From Geodermatophilus sp. DSM 45219 (GTDB lineage Bacteria > Actinomycetota > Actinomycetes > Mycobacteriales > Geodermatophilaceae), in assembly GCF_900104025.1 (NCBI RefSeq), contig NZ_FNIQ01000005.1, positions 434,001-498,000 of the forward strand: DNA of 64,000 nucleotides. The letters run 5' to 3'. Position 1 is the first letter of the stretch. Each line of letters begins with the position of its first letter. The notes beneath the pieces were generated by a model. The model worked only from the letters and a program-made list of their open reading frames with translations, was not told where the DNA came from and ran no database searches. Position numbers and translations under genes: made by a program. Positions 32,117-41,291 of the stretch are shown piece by piece.

Positions 32117-33370
32117 ATGACGACGGTTGCGAGCACGGTGCGGAACCACCTGCCTGTCGCGCGGCACGCGACGCAGGTGCTCCAAGGCCCGGACGGGAAG
32201 GCTCGCATCCACGGCCTGGACCTCGCGCGCGGCCTGGCCGTCATCGGGATGATCGGCGCGCACGTCGATACCCCTCAGGACCTGTCCTGGTCGCCGTCGA
32301 CCTGGCAGGCACTGGTCTACGGCCGATCCGCAGCCCTGTTCGGCGTCCTGGCGGGAGTCTCGATCGCGCTGCTGTCCGGCGGTACGCGCCCGGCCGCAGG
32401 GGACGACCTGATCCGCGCACGGATGCGGATCATGGTCCGAGGAGCCTGCGTGTTCGTCATCGGGGGCCTGCTGGAACTGCTCGGCACGCACATCGCGGTC
32501 ATCCTCACCGTCTACGCAATTCTGTTCTTCCTTGCCCTGCCGTTCCTGCAGTGGTCGCCAGGCCGCCTGCTGCTGCTGGCGGGCGGCCTGGCGCTGTTCG
32601 CCCCACCCGTGTCCCTGTTGCTTTCCCAGATCCTGCTCGTGGCCGACGGAGAGCAGGGATTCCACGCGTTGATGCTCACCGGCGCGCACCCAGCCCTGTG
32701 GTGGTGGGTGTTCGTCCTGGTAGGCCTGGCGATCGGCCGGCTCGACCTCTCCGCCCTCCAGGTCCGGCGGCTCCTGCTTGTCGCCGGCGGAGCGACGGCG
32801 GTCGCCGGCTACGCACTGGGCTGGCTGAGCACCCAACTGGTCGCCAACGGCGTCGCCTACCCCGAGCCGATCGACGCGTACGAGCGCATGCCGGGGTGGA
32901 ACGAGGAGAGCGTCGGCCAGTGGGACTGGACCTGGCTGACCGGAGCCCAGCCGCACAGCGGCACGCCGCTGTGGTTGCTGGCCTCCGCCGGTTTCGCGGC
33001 CGCCGTCATCGCTGTCTGCCTGGTGGTCGCCGACGCCTTCCCACGATTGAGCTACCCCATCGCCTCGGTGGGTGCGATGGCCCTGACGGTGTACAGCCTC
33101 CACGTGGTGGCCTTCTGGGTGTTCCCGACCGCTTCTGACGCCGACTGGACCATGTGGATTGCCTTCACGGCCGGTGCCGCCGTCTTCGCGGTCGGCTGGC
33201 GGCTGCTGGCCGGCCGAGGCCCACTCGAGCGCGTCGTGGCCTGGAGTGCCAACCGGGCGGCCGGCCTGACCGATCGCCCTGCCGCGCTGGAACTCGACCT
33301 CCGAACTGCGGCGAGTGAGTCGGCTATCGCTTCCAGCGGAAGGCATGCACAGACCTATGACACTGACTGA
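32117..33370 (+). CDS. Acyltransferase-like multi-pass membrane protein (DUF1624/DUF418 type)
   Basis: This 417-residue protein has ~10 membrane segments. RIHGLDLARGLAVIGMIGAHV near residue 30 is the family opening (heparan-alpha-glucosaminide N-acetyltransferase catalytic-domain-like). A C-terminal MALTVYSLHVVAFWVF resembles DUF418. It may modify a surface glycan or lipid; the substrate is unknown. It is divergent from the histidine kinase across a 236-bp gap and overlaps a small membrane gene at its 3' end. Confidence 0.72.
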   Translation: MTTVASTVRNHLPVARHATQVLQGPDGKARIHGLDLARGLAVIGMIGAHVDTPQDLSWSPSTWQALVYGRSAALFGVLAGVSIALLSGGTRPAAGDDLIRARMRIMVRGACVFVIGGLLELLGTHIAVILTVYAILFFLALPFLQWSPGRLLLLAGGLALFAPPVSLLLSQILLVADGEQGFHALMLTGAHPALWWWVFVLVGLAIGRLDLSALQVRRLLLVAGGATAVAGYALGWLSTQLVANGVAYPEPIDAYERMPGWNEESVGQWDWTWLTGAQPHSGTPLWLLASAGFAAAVIAVCLVVADAFPRLSYPIASVGAMALTVYSLHVVAFWVFPTASDADWTMWIAFTAGAAVFAVGWRLLAGRGPLERVVAWSANRAAGLTDRPAALELDLRTAASESAIASSGRHAQTYDTD

Positions 33371-33449
33371 CGTCGTGATCTTGACCGTCATCACGGTCCT
33401 CATCGTGATCCTCGGATGCGCGCTCTGGCTCAGCGGCAGACGGAAGTAG
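33357..33449 (+). CDS. 30-residue membrane peptide
   Basis: The frame reads MTLTDVV, then a hydrophobic run ILTVITVLIVILGCALWL, then SGRRK and stop. It overlaps the previous gene by 14 bp in another frame, which suggests translational coupling. The ribosome site is weak (AAGG 12 nt upstream). The shape (one span, basic C-tail) resembles small accessory subunits; no family is recognised. Confidence 0.5.
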   Translation: MTLTDVVILTVITVLIVILGCALWLSGRRK

Positions 33450-33792
33450 GCCACCGCAGCGGCTGGCCGGTAGAAGCTGACGGGCTCGGACGAGGCACCT
33501 GCACTGGCCGGGACTCCCGATGCCCGGCCCGGCACAGCGGTGGTCAGGCAGTCGACAGCCGCGCCGGTGCTGTCGCTCACGCGACCGTTACGACGACGGA
33601 TGCGACGTTCACCTCTGGCGGACGATCGGTTCCGGCTGACGGACGCAGTGTGCATCCCCCGATTCCCTCGGCCCACCGCAGCGTGCGCCGGCATCGGCGG
33701 CTGACCGAGGTGGGTGGTCCGGTGGCCCGCTGCTCGCTCCTGTCACGTTTCCCGTCGAGGCCACGGACCTGCCGCACGGGCCTCGGCGACTG
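33450..33792. other. Gene-free interval
   Basis: No frame here has convincing start, codon bias or conserved motif, and no strong hairpin is visible. It separates the small membrane gene (plus) from a convergent hypothetical gene (minus). Confidence 0.5.
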
Positions 33793-34293
33793 TCAGTTCA
33801 GGCTGAGGGCACCGACGCCCGGGACGAGGAGACCGGCCCCGTCGGGCCCGCCCCCCACCGACCACGGCACGAGCTCGATCGGGGCCGCACGCCTCGGCTC
33901 CGTCGGCACAGGAGCGATCGCCCACGTGCTGGTCGTGACGAGCGTGCCGAAGCGGCTGTCCGCGCTCGTTACCGACGTCGTCAGGCACCGGGTGGTGATG
34001 CACGGGTTCGGACCGGTGACGGTCAGGGCTGCACGTAGCCGCTGCAGGACGGCGTCGAGACGCGCGGGGGACGACGAGTCGTAAGGGGACACGTGCACCT
34101 GGACGGTCAACAACTGGGACCCCACAGGGGCGGAGGCACGCTCGTCGCGCGTCCACCCCAGGGAGACGAAGCAGGGCTCCGGCCGGTCTTCCGGGGGACC
34201 CTCCGCCTGCAGGAGCCGGGCGTACCTGGCGAGCATCGGCCTGAGCGTGGCGTCTCGGGCGATGAGGTCGAAGGCGACGAAGCGAAGGTCCAC
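33793..34293 (-). CDS. Hypothetical protein, 166 residues
   Basis: It starts VDLRFVAFDLIARDATLRPMLARYARLLQ at GTG 34293 behind a strong GAGGGAGG. There are no membrane segments. It is a mixed alpha/beta protein with several Thr/Ser-rich strands. Codon use is GC3-rich like its neighbours, so it is probably real. I recognise no domain. It precedes the nuo-like cluster on the same strand only by orientation; nuoA transcription starts 8 kb upstream and reads towards it. Confidence 0.6.
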   Translation of the reverse strand: MDLRFVAFDLIARDATLRPMLARYARLLQAEGPPEDRPEPCFVSLGWTRDERASAPVGSQLLTVQVHVSPYDSSSPARLDAVLQRLRAALTVTGPNPCITTRCLTTSVTSADSRFGTLVTTSTWAIAPVPTEPRRAAPIELVPWSVGGGPDGAGLLVPGVGALSLN

Positions 34294-34475
34294 CGGAGCC
34301 CTCCCTCGGTGCTGACTGTGTCGACGAGAACTCGGAGCGCGGAGTCAGTCCCTGCCATCTCGACGGTATGCCGACGATGGCGATCAACCGGCCATGAGAA
34401 GGCAATCCTCTGGTTAACCCTGCGACAGGGCCGAACCCACCAGTCCCGTCGGTCCTCAGCGATGCATCCGATCGG

Positions 34476-35939
34476 TCACGCAGGGAGCGCGACGGCGAGC
34501 CACAGTCCCGCTCCGATGCCCAGGACCAGTGACGCCACGGCCGCGGAGTGCAGGACCGCGGTTGGGAGCAGCGCCGTGCGCTGGACGACTCCGACTGTGG
34601 GCCCCGGACCGGCCGGCGCGCCGTCGCCAGCCGCCGGTGGGGCCGCGGACACACCGACGGCCCCGGCGGTGATCCAGCGCAGGTAGTAGAAGAGACTGGC
34701 CACGGTGTTCACCGCCGCCAGCACCACCAGCCAGATCATCGCTCCGTCCCAGGCAGCCGAGAAGACGGCGAGCTTGCCGACGAACACGGCCGTGGGCGGC
34801 GTCCCCACCAGGCCCAGCAGGATGACGACAAGGCTCACCACCAGCCACGGCCGGCGGCCCACCGCCGCGGTCCAGTCGCTGATCGTCCGGGCTGCCGGTG
34901 CCGCGGCGACCGCGGCGAAGGCGCCGATGTTGGTGACGGCGTAGCCGGCGAGGTAGATCGTCAGCGCCGGGACGGCGAGTTCGGTGCGCGCGGCGACGGC
35001 GACGACCATGAACAGGTAGCCGACCTGGCTGACGGTCGAGTACGCCAGCAGCCGGAGCACCTCGGTCTGGCTGAACGCGGCGAGGTTGCCCAGCGTCATG
35101 CTGGCGGCCGCCAGCACCGCGACGAGGAGGGACGCGTCCACGGAGGCGGCGGCGAACGGCTCGGCGAGCAGGCGGAAGGCCGCGGCGACGGCCCCGAGCT
35201 TGGGGACGGTCGTGATGAAGGCGGCCATGGCCGGCGTCGTCCCTGCGGTGACGTCGGGGACCCAGAAGTGCACCGGTACCGCCCCGGCCTTGAAGGCGAC
35301 TCCGGCCAGCACACCGAGGACGCCGACCGCGGCGAGCGGTGCCGCCGCACCGGGAAGGGCCACGGCGAGGGTGGGATAGCCGGTCGTGCCCGTCGCGAGC
35401 ACCAGCGCGGTGACCCCGAGCATCAGTAGCACGCCGCTGAAGGCGCCCATCAGGTAGTACTTCAGCGCCGCCTCGGTCCCGCGGGCGTCCTTGGCGAAGC
35501 CGGCGAGGGCGTACAGCGGGAAGCTGGCGAGCAGGAACGCGGCCACGAGCAGCAGCAGGTCGCCGGCCGCGGCGAGCGCGACCGTCCCGAGGGCGGCCAG
35601 CAGCATGAGGACGTACGCCTCGGTCTCCCGCGGGTGACCGGCCACCGACGCCGAGGCGAGCAGGACGGCGACGGCGGTGGCCAGCGCCACGGTGATCCGG
35701 ACGACGCCCGTGGTGGTGTCGATCGTCCAGGTGCCCTCGAACACCGCCATGGCCGGGTCGGGCAGCGCGGTGGCCGCAGCGACCGCGCTGCCCAGACAGG
35801 CCAGGACAGCGACGGCGCGGACCCTGCCCTGGCGGCGCTGCGGCGTCCACAGCCCGAGGAGCAGGCCACCGACCGCACCCGCCAGGAGGATGAGCTCGGG
35901 CAACAGCGCCAGTGCCTCGGCGCCCTGGTCCTCGTTCAC
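34476..35939 (-). CDS. nuoN: Complex-I-like membrane subunit NuoN
   Basis: This 487-residue antiporter-like subunit has ~14 membrane segments. The family helices are present: AALKYYLMGAFSG, AFKAGAVPVHFWVPDVTAGTTPAMAAFI with its Lys, TEVLRLLAYSTVSQVGYLFM, and PPTAVFVGKLAVF with the TM12 Lys. The glutamate normally in TM5 (ELLSLPLY in typical NuoN) is absent: the helix reads FLLASFPLY around residues 135-143. It overlaps nuoM by 4 nt (GTGA). It is the last gene of the cluster. Confidence 0.88.
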   Translation of the reverse strand: MNEDQGAEALALLPELILLAGAVGGLLLGLWTPQRRQGRVRAVAVLACLGSAVAAATALPDPAMAVFEGTWTIDTTTGVVRITVALATAVAVLLASASVAGHPRETEAYVLMLLAALGTVALAAAGDLLLLVAAFLLASFPLYALAGFAKDARGTEAALKYYLMGAFSGVLLMLGVTALVLATGTTGYPTLAVALPGAAAPLAAVGVLGVLAGVAFKAGAVPVHFWVPDVTAGTTPAMAAFITTVPKLGAVAAAFRLLAEPFAAASVDASLLVAVLAAASMTLGNLAAFSQTEVLRLLAYSTVSQVGYLFMVVAVAARTELAVPALTIYLAGYAVTNIGAFAAVAAAPAARTISDWTAAVGRRPWLVVSLVVILLGLVGTPPTAVFVGKLAVFSAAWDGAMIWLVVLAAVNTVASLFYYLRWITAGAVGVSAAPPAAGDGAPAGPGPTVGVVQRTALLPTAVLHSAAVASLVLGIGAGLWLAVALPA

Positions 35940-37525
35940 CGGGCCACCAGCTGCACGACCGCGGCCGCGGCCGGCTCGACGACGTCGAGCAGGACGCGCG
36001 GGAAGAGCCCCAGCACCACCGCGAGCACCAGCAGCGGGACGATCGAGGCCAGCTCGTGTCCGCGCAGATCGCGCATCACGGTCGCCGTCCGCGGCCGGGT
36101 TGCCGTCGCCGTGCCGCCGCCCTCCGGCCGGGTGGACAGGCGATCTGCCCCGTCTTCGTCCAGCGGGACAACGGTGTCCCCCGTCAGCAGCCGCTGCAGG
36201 GCCAGGAGGAACAGCCCGGCGGTGACCAGGATCCCGACCACGGCGAGCACCGTGGCGACCGGCGCCGCCTGCAGGGCACCGGTGAAGACCTGGAACTCGG
36301 CGATGAAGCCGGAGAGCCCCGGCAGGCCCAGCGAGCCGAAGGCGGCGACGGCCAGGCTCGCCGCGAAGACCGGTGCCGGCCGGGCCAGGCCGCCCCAGCG
36401 GTCGAGGGTGTAGGTGTGACCGCGCGACCAGAGGACGCCGCTGAGCAGGAACAACGCGCCGGTCAGCAGGCCGTGGCTGACCATCTGGTAGACCGCCCCT
36501 ACCGTGGCGATGGTGCGCGCGCCGTCGTCGGCCGGGGTGACCAGGCCGGCCGCGCCGAGGCCGAGCAGCACGTAGCCCATGTGGTTGACCGAGGTGTAGG
36601 CGATCATCCGTTTGACGTCGGTCTGGGCCAGCGCGACGAAGGCCCCCCAGAGCACGCTGACCACCCCAGCGACGACGGCGACCATCGCCCAGCGCTGCCA
36701 GGCGTCCGGGAGGATCGGCATGGCGATCCGGACGAACCCGTAGGTGCCCAGCTTCAGCAGGATCCCGGCCAGCACGGCCGACCCGGCGGCCGGTGCGTCG
36801 GTGTGCGCGTCGGGCAGCCAGGTGTGGAACGGGAACAGCGGCGTCTTCACCGCCAACCCGAGGCCGATCGCCACCAGGACCAGCCCGCCGGCGACCGGGG
36901 AATTGGCGAGCGGCGGGTCGGCGGCCAGCGCCACCATGTCGAAGGTCCGCTGCTCGCCGCCGAGGAACAAGCCGATGAAGCCGACGAGCAGCGCCAGCGA
37001 CCCGACGAAGGTATAGAGGAAGAACTTCAGCGCGCTGCGGCGGGCGTTGCCGTGGCCCCAGCCGGCGATCACGAAGTACATCCCGACGATCGTCAGGTCG
37101 AAGAAGACGAAGAACAGGATCAGGTCGAGGGCGGCGAAGGTCCCCAGGGAGGCCGTCTGGAGGAACAGGAACAGCGCGGCGTAACTGCGCGGGCGGTGCG
37201 ACTCGCGCAGCGAGTAGACCGCGCAGGCGAGGAAGACCACCCCGGTCAGGGCGAGCAGCGGCAGCGAGAGGCCGTCGACCCCGATGTGGTAACCCGCGTC
37301 GACGGTCGGGATCCATTGCAGGTCGACCTCGTACGCCGGGCCGCCGACGACCCCGGCGGGGCTCGGCCCCGGGTCGAAGCGCCACCACATCCAGGCGACG
37401 AGCGCGAGGTCCACGGCGGAAGCCGCCACCCAGAGCACGATGGCCGCCCGGCCGCCGAGCCGGGGCGCGGCGAGCAGCACACCGGCGGCCACCAGCGGCA
37501 GAAAGATCACGACGGTCAGCAGCAC
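35936..37525 (-). CDS. nuoM: Complex-I-like membrane subunit NuoM
   Basis: This 529-residue antiporter-like subunit has VKTPLFPFHTWLPDAHTDAP (TM7 Lys), ILLKLGTYGFVRI (TM8 Lys), KRMIAYTSVNHMGY, and FIAEFQVF (TM12 Glu). The TM5 position that is Glu144 in Escherichia coli is Asp143 here (FFDLTIVGMYF). The start is GTG 37525. It lies 2 nt after nuoL. It probably forms a proton (or Na+) half-channel of the membrane arm. Confidence 0.9.
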   Translation of the reverse strand: MLLTVVIFLPLVAAGVLLAAPRLGGRAAIVLWVAASAVDLALVAWMWWRFDPGPSPAGVVGGPAYEVDLQWIPTVDAGYHIGVDGLSLPLLALTGVVFLACAVYSLRESHRPRSYAALFLFLQTASLGTFAALDLILFFVFFDLTIVGMYFVIAGWGHGNARRSALKFFLYTFVGSLALLVGFIGLFLGGEQRTFDMVALAADPPLANSPVAGGLVLVAIGLGLAVKTPLFPFHTWLPDAHTDAPAAGSAVLAGILLKLGTYGFVRIAMPILPDAWQRWAMVAVVAGVVSVLWGAFVALAQTDVKRMIAYTSVNHMGYVLLGLGAAGLVTPADDGARTIATVGAVYQMVSHGLLTGALFLLSGVLWSRGHTYTLDRWGGLARPAPVFAASLAVAAFGSLGLPGLSGFIAEFQVFTGALQAAPVATVLAVVGILVTAGLFLLALQRLLTGDTVVPLDEDGADRLSTRPEGGGTATATRPRTATVMRDLRGHELASIVPLLVLAVVLGLFPRVLLDVVEPAAAAVVQLVAR

Positions 37526-37527
37526 GG

Positions 37528-39411
37528 CTACCTCACCACGAGCAGCAGGACGAGCAGGACACCCAGGCCGGCCGCGGCCTGGGCGTAGTACTGGTGCAGC
37601 AGCCCGGTCTGCGGGCGACGAGCGGCCGCACCGGCACGGCGCAGGGCCTCCGCCGTGGCACGGACGGCGCCGTCCACCACGCTCCCGTCGACGCGCGCGG
37701 CCGCGGCTGCCGTCCGCCGGGCTGCAGCGCCGACGCCCTCGACCGCCCGGTCCAGAACCCGGTCGTCCAGCGTCGCGAGCACCCGGGCCAGCGCCATCGC
37801 CGGTCGCGGGGACAGCAGCCGCCCGAGGCCCACCCAGCCCGCCAGCGGGCTGCGCTCCAGCGCACCGGCGACCTCCGGCAGGCGGTGCAGGAGAGCCACG
37901 GTCCCGGTCAGGGCCCCCGCGGCGAGCCCGCCGGAGAGCACCAGCTCCCCCACGGTCGGGGACGACTCCCCCACCACCCCGAGCAGCGCCTTCAGCGGTT
38001 CGGCCACCGCCGGCACGGCGAGGACGCCGAGGCCGGCCGCGAACACCGCCAGCACCGCGGCCACCCCGGTGCTCGCCGGTGGGATGCGGCGAGTGCCCCG
38101 CTCCTCCTCGTCGAAGAACTCCTCCCCCGCCGGACGGGCGAGGACGACGGCCAGCACCCGGCCCGCGTAGACGGCGGAGAGCACCGCGGCCGCCAGCCCG
38201 ACGACCCGCAGCGCGGCCCCGTCGACGCCGGCCAGGACCTCGTCCTTGGTCGCCCACAGCGACAACGGCGGGACCCCGGCCAGGGCCAGGGCGGCGACGG
38301 TCGCCGCCGCGCCCAGGCCACGGTGGCGCCGCGCGGCGCCACGCAGCCCGGCCAGCTGCTTGGTCCCGTAGGCGGTCAGCCAGGCACCGGCCGCCACGAA
38401 CAGCGCGGCCTTCACCGCGGCGTGCGCCACCAGCTGGGCGGTGCCACCGGAGACCGCGCCCACCCCCGCGGCCAGCACGACGAAACCGATCTGCGCGGCG
38501 GTGCTGGCGGCCAGCAGCTGCTTGAGGTCCCGCTGGGCGACGGCCACCGCACCCAGCACGAGGGCGGTCAGGGCACCGGCCCAGGCCGCCGCCGCAGCCG
38601 CCCACCCGGTCGCCGCCAGCAGCGGCTGGACCCGCAGCAGGAGGTAGCCGCCGGCCGCGACCATGGTGGCGGAGTGCAGCAGCGCGCTGACCGGGCTGGG
38701 CCCCTGCATCGCCCCGGAGAGCCAGGCCGACAACGGCAGCTGGGCCGACTTGCCCAGCGCCGCGACGAGCAGGCCCGCCGCGGCCAGGTCGCGCCAGCCA
38801 CCGTCGGCCGCCGGCAGGTCGGCGAGGACGAGGCCTCCGGTTCCGGCGAGCGCGGCCCCGGCGGCGACGTAGAGGCCCAGGTCGGCGGCGCGGGTGGTGA
38901 GGAAGGCCGTGGTGCCCGCAGACAGCCTGCCCGGTTCCTGCCAGCGGTACCCGATCAGCGCGTAGGAGGTCGCCCCCATCAGCTCCCAGGCGACCAGGAG
39001 AACCGGCATCGTCGCGGCGGTGACCGTCGTCAGCATGGCTGCAATGAACAGCAGGAAGTAGCCGAAGAACCGGGCGCGCGCGGCGTCGGCGGGCAGGTCC
39101 GCGGCGGCGAAGACCGTGGTCAGCAGGCCGACGGCCGCGACGAGCACCACGAGGACCGCGGACAGCCCGTCCACCGACAACCGCAGGTCCCCGCCCGGCA
39201 CGACGCCGAGGAATGGCACGGACAGCTGCGGGCGGTCCCCGGCGGCGACCGCGGCCAGCGCGAAGGCGGCCGTGGTGGTGAGCACGGCGAGCGGTCCGGC
39301 GATCCGGTCGGCGCGCCGTCCGGTGAGCAGCAGCGCCACACCTGCCAGGGCCGGCAGGCCGACCAGCACGGCCAGGACCGCGGCTCCCCCGGCCGTCGAT
39401 GTGCCGCTCAT
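37528..39411 (-). CDS. nuoL: Complex-I-like membrane subunit NuoL
   Basis: This 627-residue distal antiporter-like subunit has the key ionisable residues: VAWELMGATSYALIGYRW (TM5 Glu), LGKSAQLPLSAWLSGAMQGPSPVSALLHSATMV (TM7 Lys and His), AHAAVKAALFVAAG, and PPLSLWATKDEVL (TM12 Lys). The C-terminal region (residues ~530-600) is amphipathic, as expected of the lateral helix. It overlaps nuoK by 4 nt. Confidence 0.92.
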   Translation of the reverse strand: MSGTSTAGGAAVLAVLVGLPALAGVALLLTGRRADRIAGPLAVLTTTAAFALAAVAAGDRPQLSVPFLGVVPGGDLRLSVDGLSAVLVVLVAAVGLLTTVFAAADLPADAARARFFGYFLLFIAAMLTTVTAATMPVLLVAWELMGATSYALIGYRWQEPGRLSAGTTAFLTTRAADLGLYVAAGAALAGTGGLVLADLPAADGGWRDLAAAGLLVAALGKSAQLPLSAWLSGAMQGPSPVSALLHSATMVAAGGYLLLRVQPLLAATGWAAAAAAWAGALTALVLGAVAVAQRDLKQLLAASTAAQIGFVVLAAGVGAVSGGTAQLVAHAAVKAALFVAAGAWLTAYGTKQLAGLRGAARRHRGLGAAATVAALALAGVPPLSLWATKDEVLAGVDGAALRVVGLAAAVLSAVYAGRVLAVVLARPAGEEFFDEEERGTRRIPPASTGVAAVLAVFAAGLGVLAVPAVAEPLKALLGVVGESSPTVGELVLSGGLAAGALTGTVALLHRLPEVAGALERSPLAGWVGLGRLLSPRPAMALARVLATLDDRVLDRAVEGVGAAARRTAAAAARVDGSVVDGAVRATAEALRRAGAAARRPQTGLLHQYYAQAAAGLGVLLVLLLVVR

Positions 39412-39725
39412 CCCTGCAGCTCCGTGGCCATGTCGACCATGTCCACCTGCCGCGCCCGGTAGATCGCGATGGTCGCCGCGAAGCCCATCGCCATCTCCAC
39501 CGCCATCACGACCAGCGCCACGACGACGACCATCTGTGCGTCGGGCGCCTGGGGAGCGAGGAAGTACCAGGCGGCGGCCCCGCCGAGCAGCACCCCGTTG
39601 AGGGCGAGCTCGAAGCCCATCATGATCATCACGATCGACTGCTGGGACAGGGCGCCGAACACCCCCACGCCGACCAGGGCGGCGGCGACGGTCAGCACGA
39701 TCTGCAGGACCAGTTCGGCGGTCAT
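39408..39725 (-). CDS. nuoK: Complex-I-like membrane subunit NuoK
   Basis: This 105-residue three-helix subunit includes GALSQQSIVMIMMGFELALNGVLL (the TM2 Glu) and VVVVALVVMAVEMAMGFA (the TM3 Glu), so both conserved glutamates of the proton path are kept. The ATG 39725 start overlaps the nuoJ stop. Confidence 0.93.
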   Translation of the reverse strand: MTAELVLQIVLTVAAALVGVGVFGALSQQSIVMIMMGFELALNGVLLGGAAAWYFLAPQAPDAQMVVVVALVVMAVEMAMGFAATIAIYRARQVDMVDMATELQG

Positions 39726-40303
39726 CGCGGCAGCCCTCCGGGAACGGGGTCGTCCGGGCGGGCGGCGTCCAGCTCGGCACCGAACCGGTCGTAGCGCCCC
39801 CGGGCGGTGGCCAGGACGGTGCCGGCGATGATGGTCGCGAACAGCGCGACGCCGATCACCAGCATCACGAGCATGTGGCTGCCCATGATCGCCTCGCCCA
39901 GCTGACGCGTGCTGTCGGCGGGCACCGCGCCGTTCCGGGTCGGCCAGTCCATCGTCCAGATCCCCACGGTCAGCAGGACGAAGGCCCCGGCACCCAGGAC
40001 GGCCGATCCCCGCGCGTTGTGCACCATCGTCATCGGCATCAGACCGGCCGGGTTCATCATGAACATGATCATGAAGACGGCCATCAGGGCCATCTCGATG
40101 GTCATCATCAGCGCCGTCACGAACGCCAGGTACGGCAGCTGCAGCGCCACCAGGATCCCGGCGACGGCCAGGAACGACGTCAGCAGCGCGAACGTGGCCC
40201 GGGCCATCGAGTCGACGACGAACACCGCGATCCCGGCGGCCACCGAGAGCCCGCCGAGGGCGATCACCGCCGCGACGGCCCACGCAGGCAGGTCGGTCAG
40301 CAC
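39722..40303 (-). CDS. nuoJ: Complex-I-like membrane subunit NuoJ
   Basis: This 193-residue protein has five membrane helices. Helix 3 reads LAFVTALMMTIEMALMAVFMIMFM. Typical NuoJ has VYVGAVMVLFLFVVMML in this place, so this version is Met-rich and divergent. It starts at GTG 40303 with GGAGGGAG upstream. Confidence 0.82.
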   Translation of the reverse strand: MLTDLPAWAVAAVIALGGLSVAAGIAVFVVDSMARATFALLTSFLAVAGILVALQLPYLAFVTALMMTIEMALMAVFMIMFMMNPAGLMPMTMVHNARGSAVLGAGAFVLLTVGIWTMDWPTRNGAVPADSTRQLGEAIMGSHMLVMLVIGVALFATIIAGTVLATARGRYDRFGAELDAARPDDPVPGGLPR

Positions 40304-40334
40304 AGTTCTCCCTCCATGGGTGGGGCGTCGTCCG

Positions 40335-41291
40335 TCAGCCGTAGAAGCCGGACAGCACGAGGACCGAGACCAGCAGGGCCTGGAGCAGCGTCGCCGGGAT
40401 GAGCACCATCCAGCCGATCTCGACGAAGCGGTCGGGCCGGATCACCGGCACCCGGTGCCCCACCACGACGAGCAGGACGACCACCCCGACGGTCTTGACC
40501 AGCTGCCAGAGCGGGCCCGGCAGCCACGGGCCGGCGTCCCCGCCGAGGAACAGCGCGGTCGCCATGGCCGCCGCCGCGCCCAGGAAGACCGCCCGGCCGG
40601 CGTCCACGAGCAGCCGGTCGACGCCGGACAGCTCCGAGGTGACGCCGCCGGCGATGTCGGCTCCGGCGGGCGAGGCGAAGGGGCCCCAGAAGGCGAACGC
40701 AGCGGCGCTGGCGAGGAACACGACGAAGGCGACCGGCATGGTGACGACGAACCAGAGGTCGGCCTGCGCGGCCACGACGTTCGTCGTCCGCAGCGACTGT
40801 GCGCCCACCCCCACGGTGATGAGCGCGAACATGAGCGGGAGCTCGTAGGACAGTCCCTGGATGAGAAAGCGGTAGCCGCCGGTCAGCGCGTGGACCGCGT
40901 TGGGCCCCCATCCGACCAGCCACACCGCCGCCCACAGGACGGCCTCCATGGCGTTGAACCAGACGAGGTCCGCGCTGCTGGAGAGGAGGGTGCGCCCGCC
41001 GATCGGCACGACGGCCAGGGAGAGCAACGCCAGGACGGGGACCGCCGCACAGCCGAGCCGCCACAGGAGGGAGTCCGGCGCCAGCGTGGTCCGCCGCTGC
41101 TCGAGCAGCAGCCGGGTCCCGGACTGCAGCGTGCCGACGGCGGCCCGCGCGCCGCTCCCGGTGAGGACTGCTCGGTCCGTCGCGGCGACGAGGAAGCCGA
41201 GGAGGAGGCCGACGGCGGTGACGGTCAGGACGGCGGACCAGGTGCCCCAGGCCGCGGCCGACGTCCCCACGGGGATCTCCATCTCAGACAC
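40335..41291 (-). CDS. nuoH: Complex-I-like membrane subunit NuoH, divergent
   Basis: This ~318-residue protein has eight membrane helices. GLSYELPLMFALITVGVGAQSL matches the NuoH SYE helix, and RVPVIRPDRFVEIGWMVLIP matches the C-terminal RYDQLMxLGWK region. The quinone-facing segments are changed: the usual FAExNRxPFDLxEAExELV block reads SPAGADIAGGVTSELSGV. This suits a protein whose peripheral partner is altered. GTG 41291 overlaps the preceding gene by 8 nt; ATG 41282 is the alternative start. Confidence 0.8.
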   Translation of the reverse strand: MSEMEIPVGTSAAAWGTWSAVLTVTAVGLLLGFLVAATDRAVLTGSGARAAVGTLQSGTRLLLEQRRTTLAPDSLLWRLGCAAVPVLALLSLAVVPIGGRTLLSSSADLVWFNAMEAVLWAAVWLVGWGPNAVHALTGGYRFLIQGLSYELPLMFALITVGVGAQSLRTTNVVAAQADLWFVVTMPVAFVVFLASAAAFAFWGPFASPAGADIAGGVTSELSGVDRLLVDAGRAVFLGAAAAMATALFLGGDAGPWLPGPLWQLVKTVGVVVLLVVVGHRVPVIRPDRFVEIGWMVLIPATLLQALLVSVLVLSGFYG

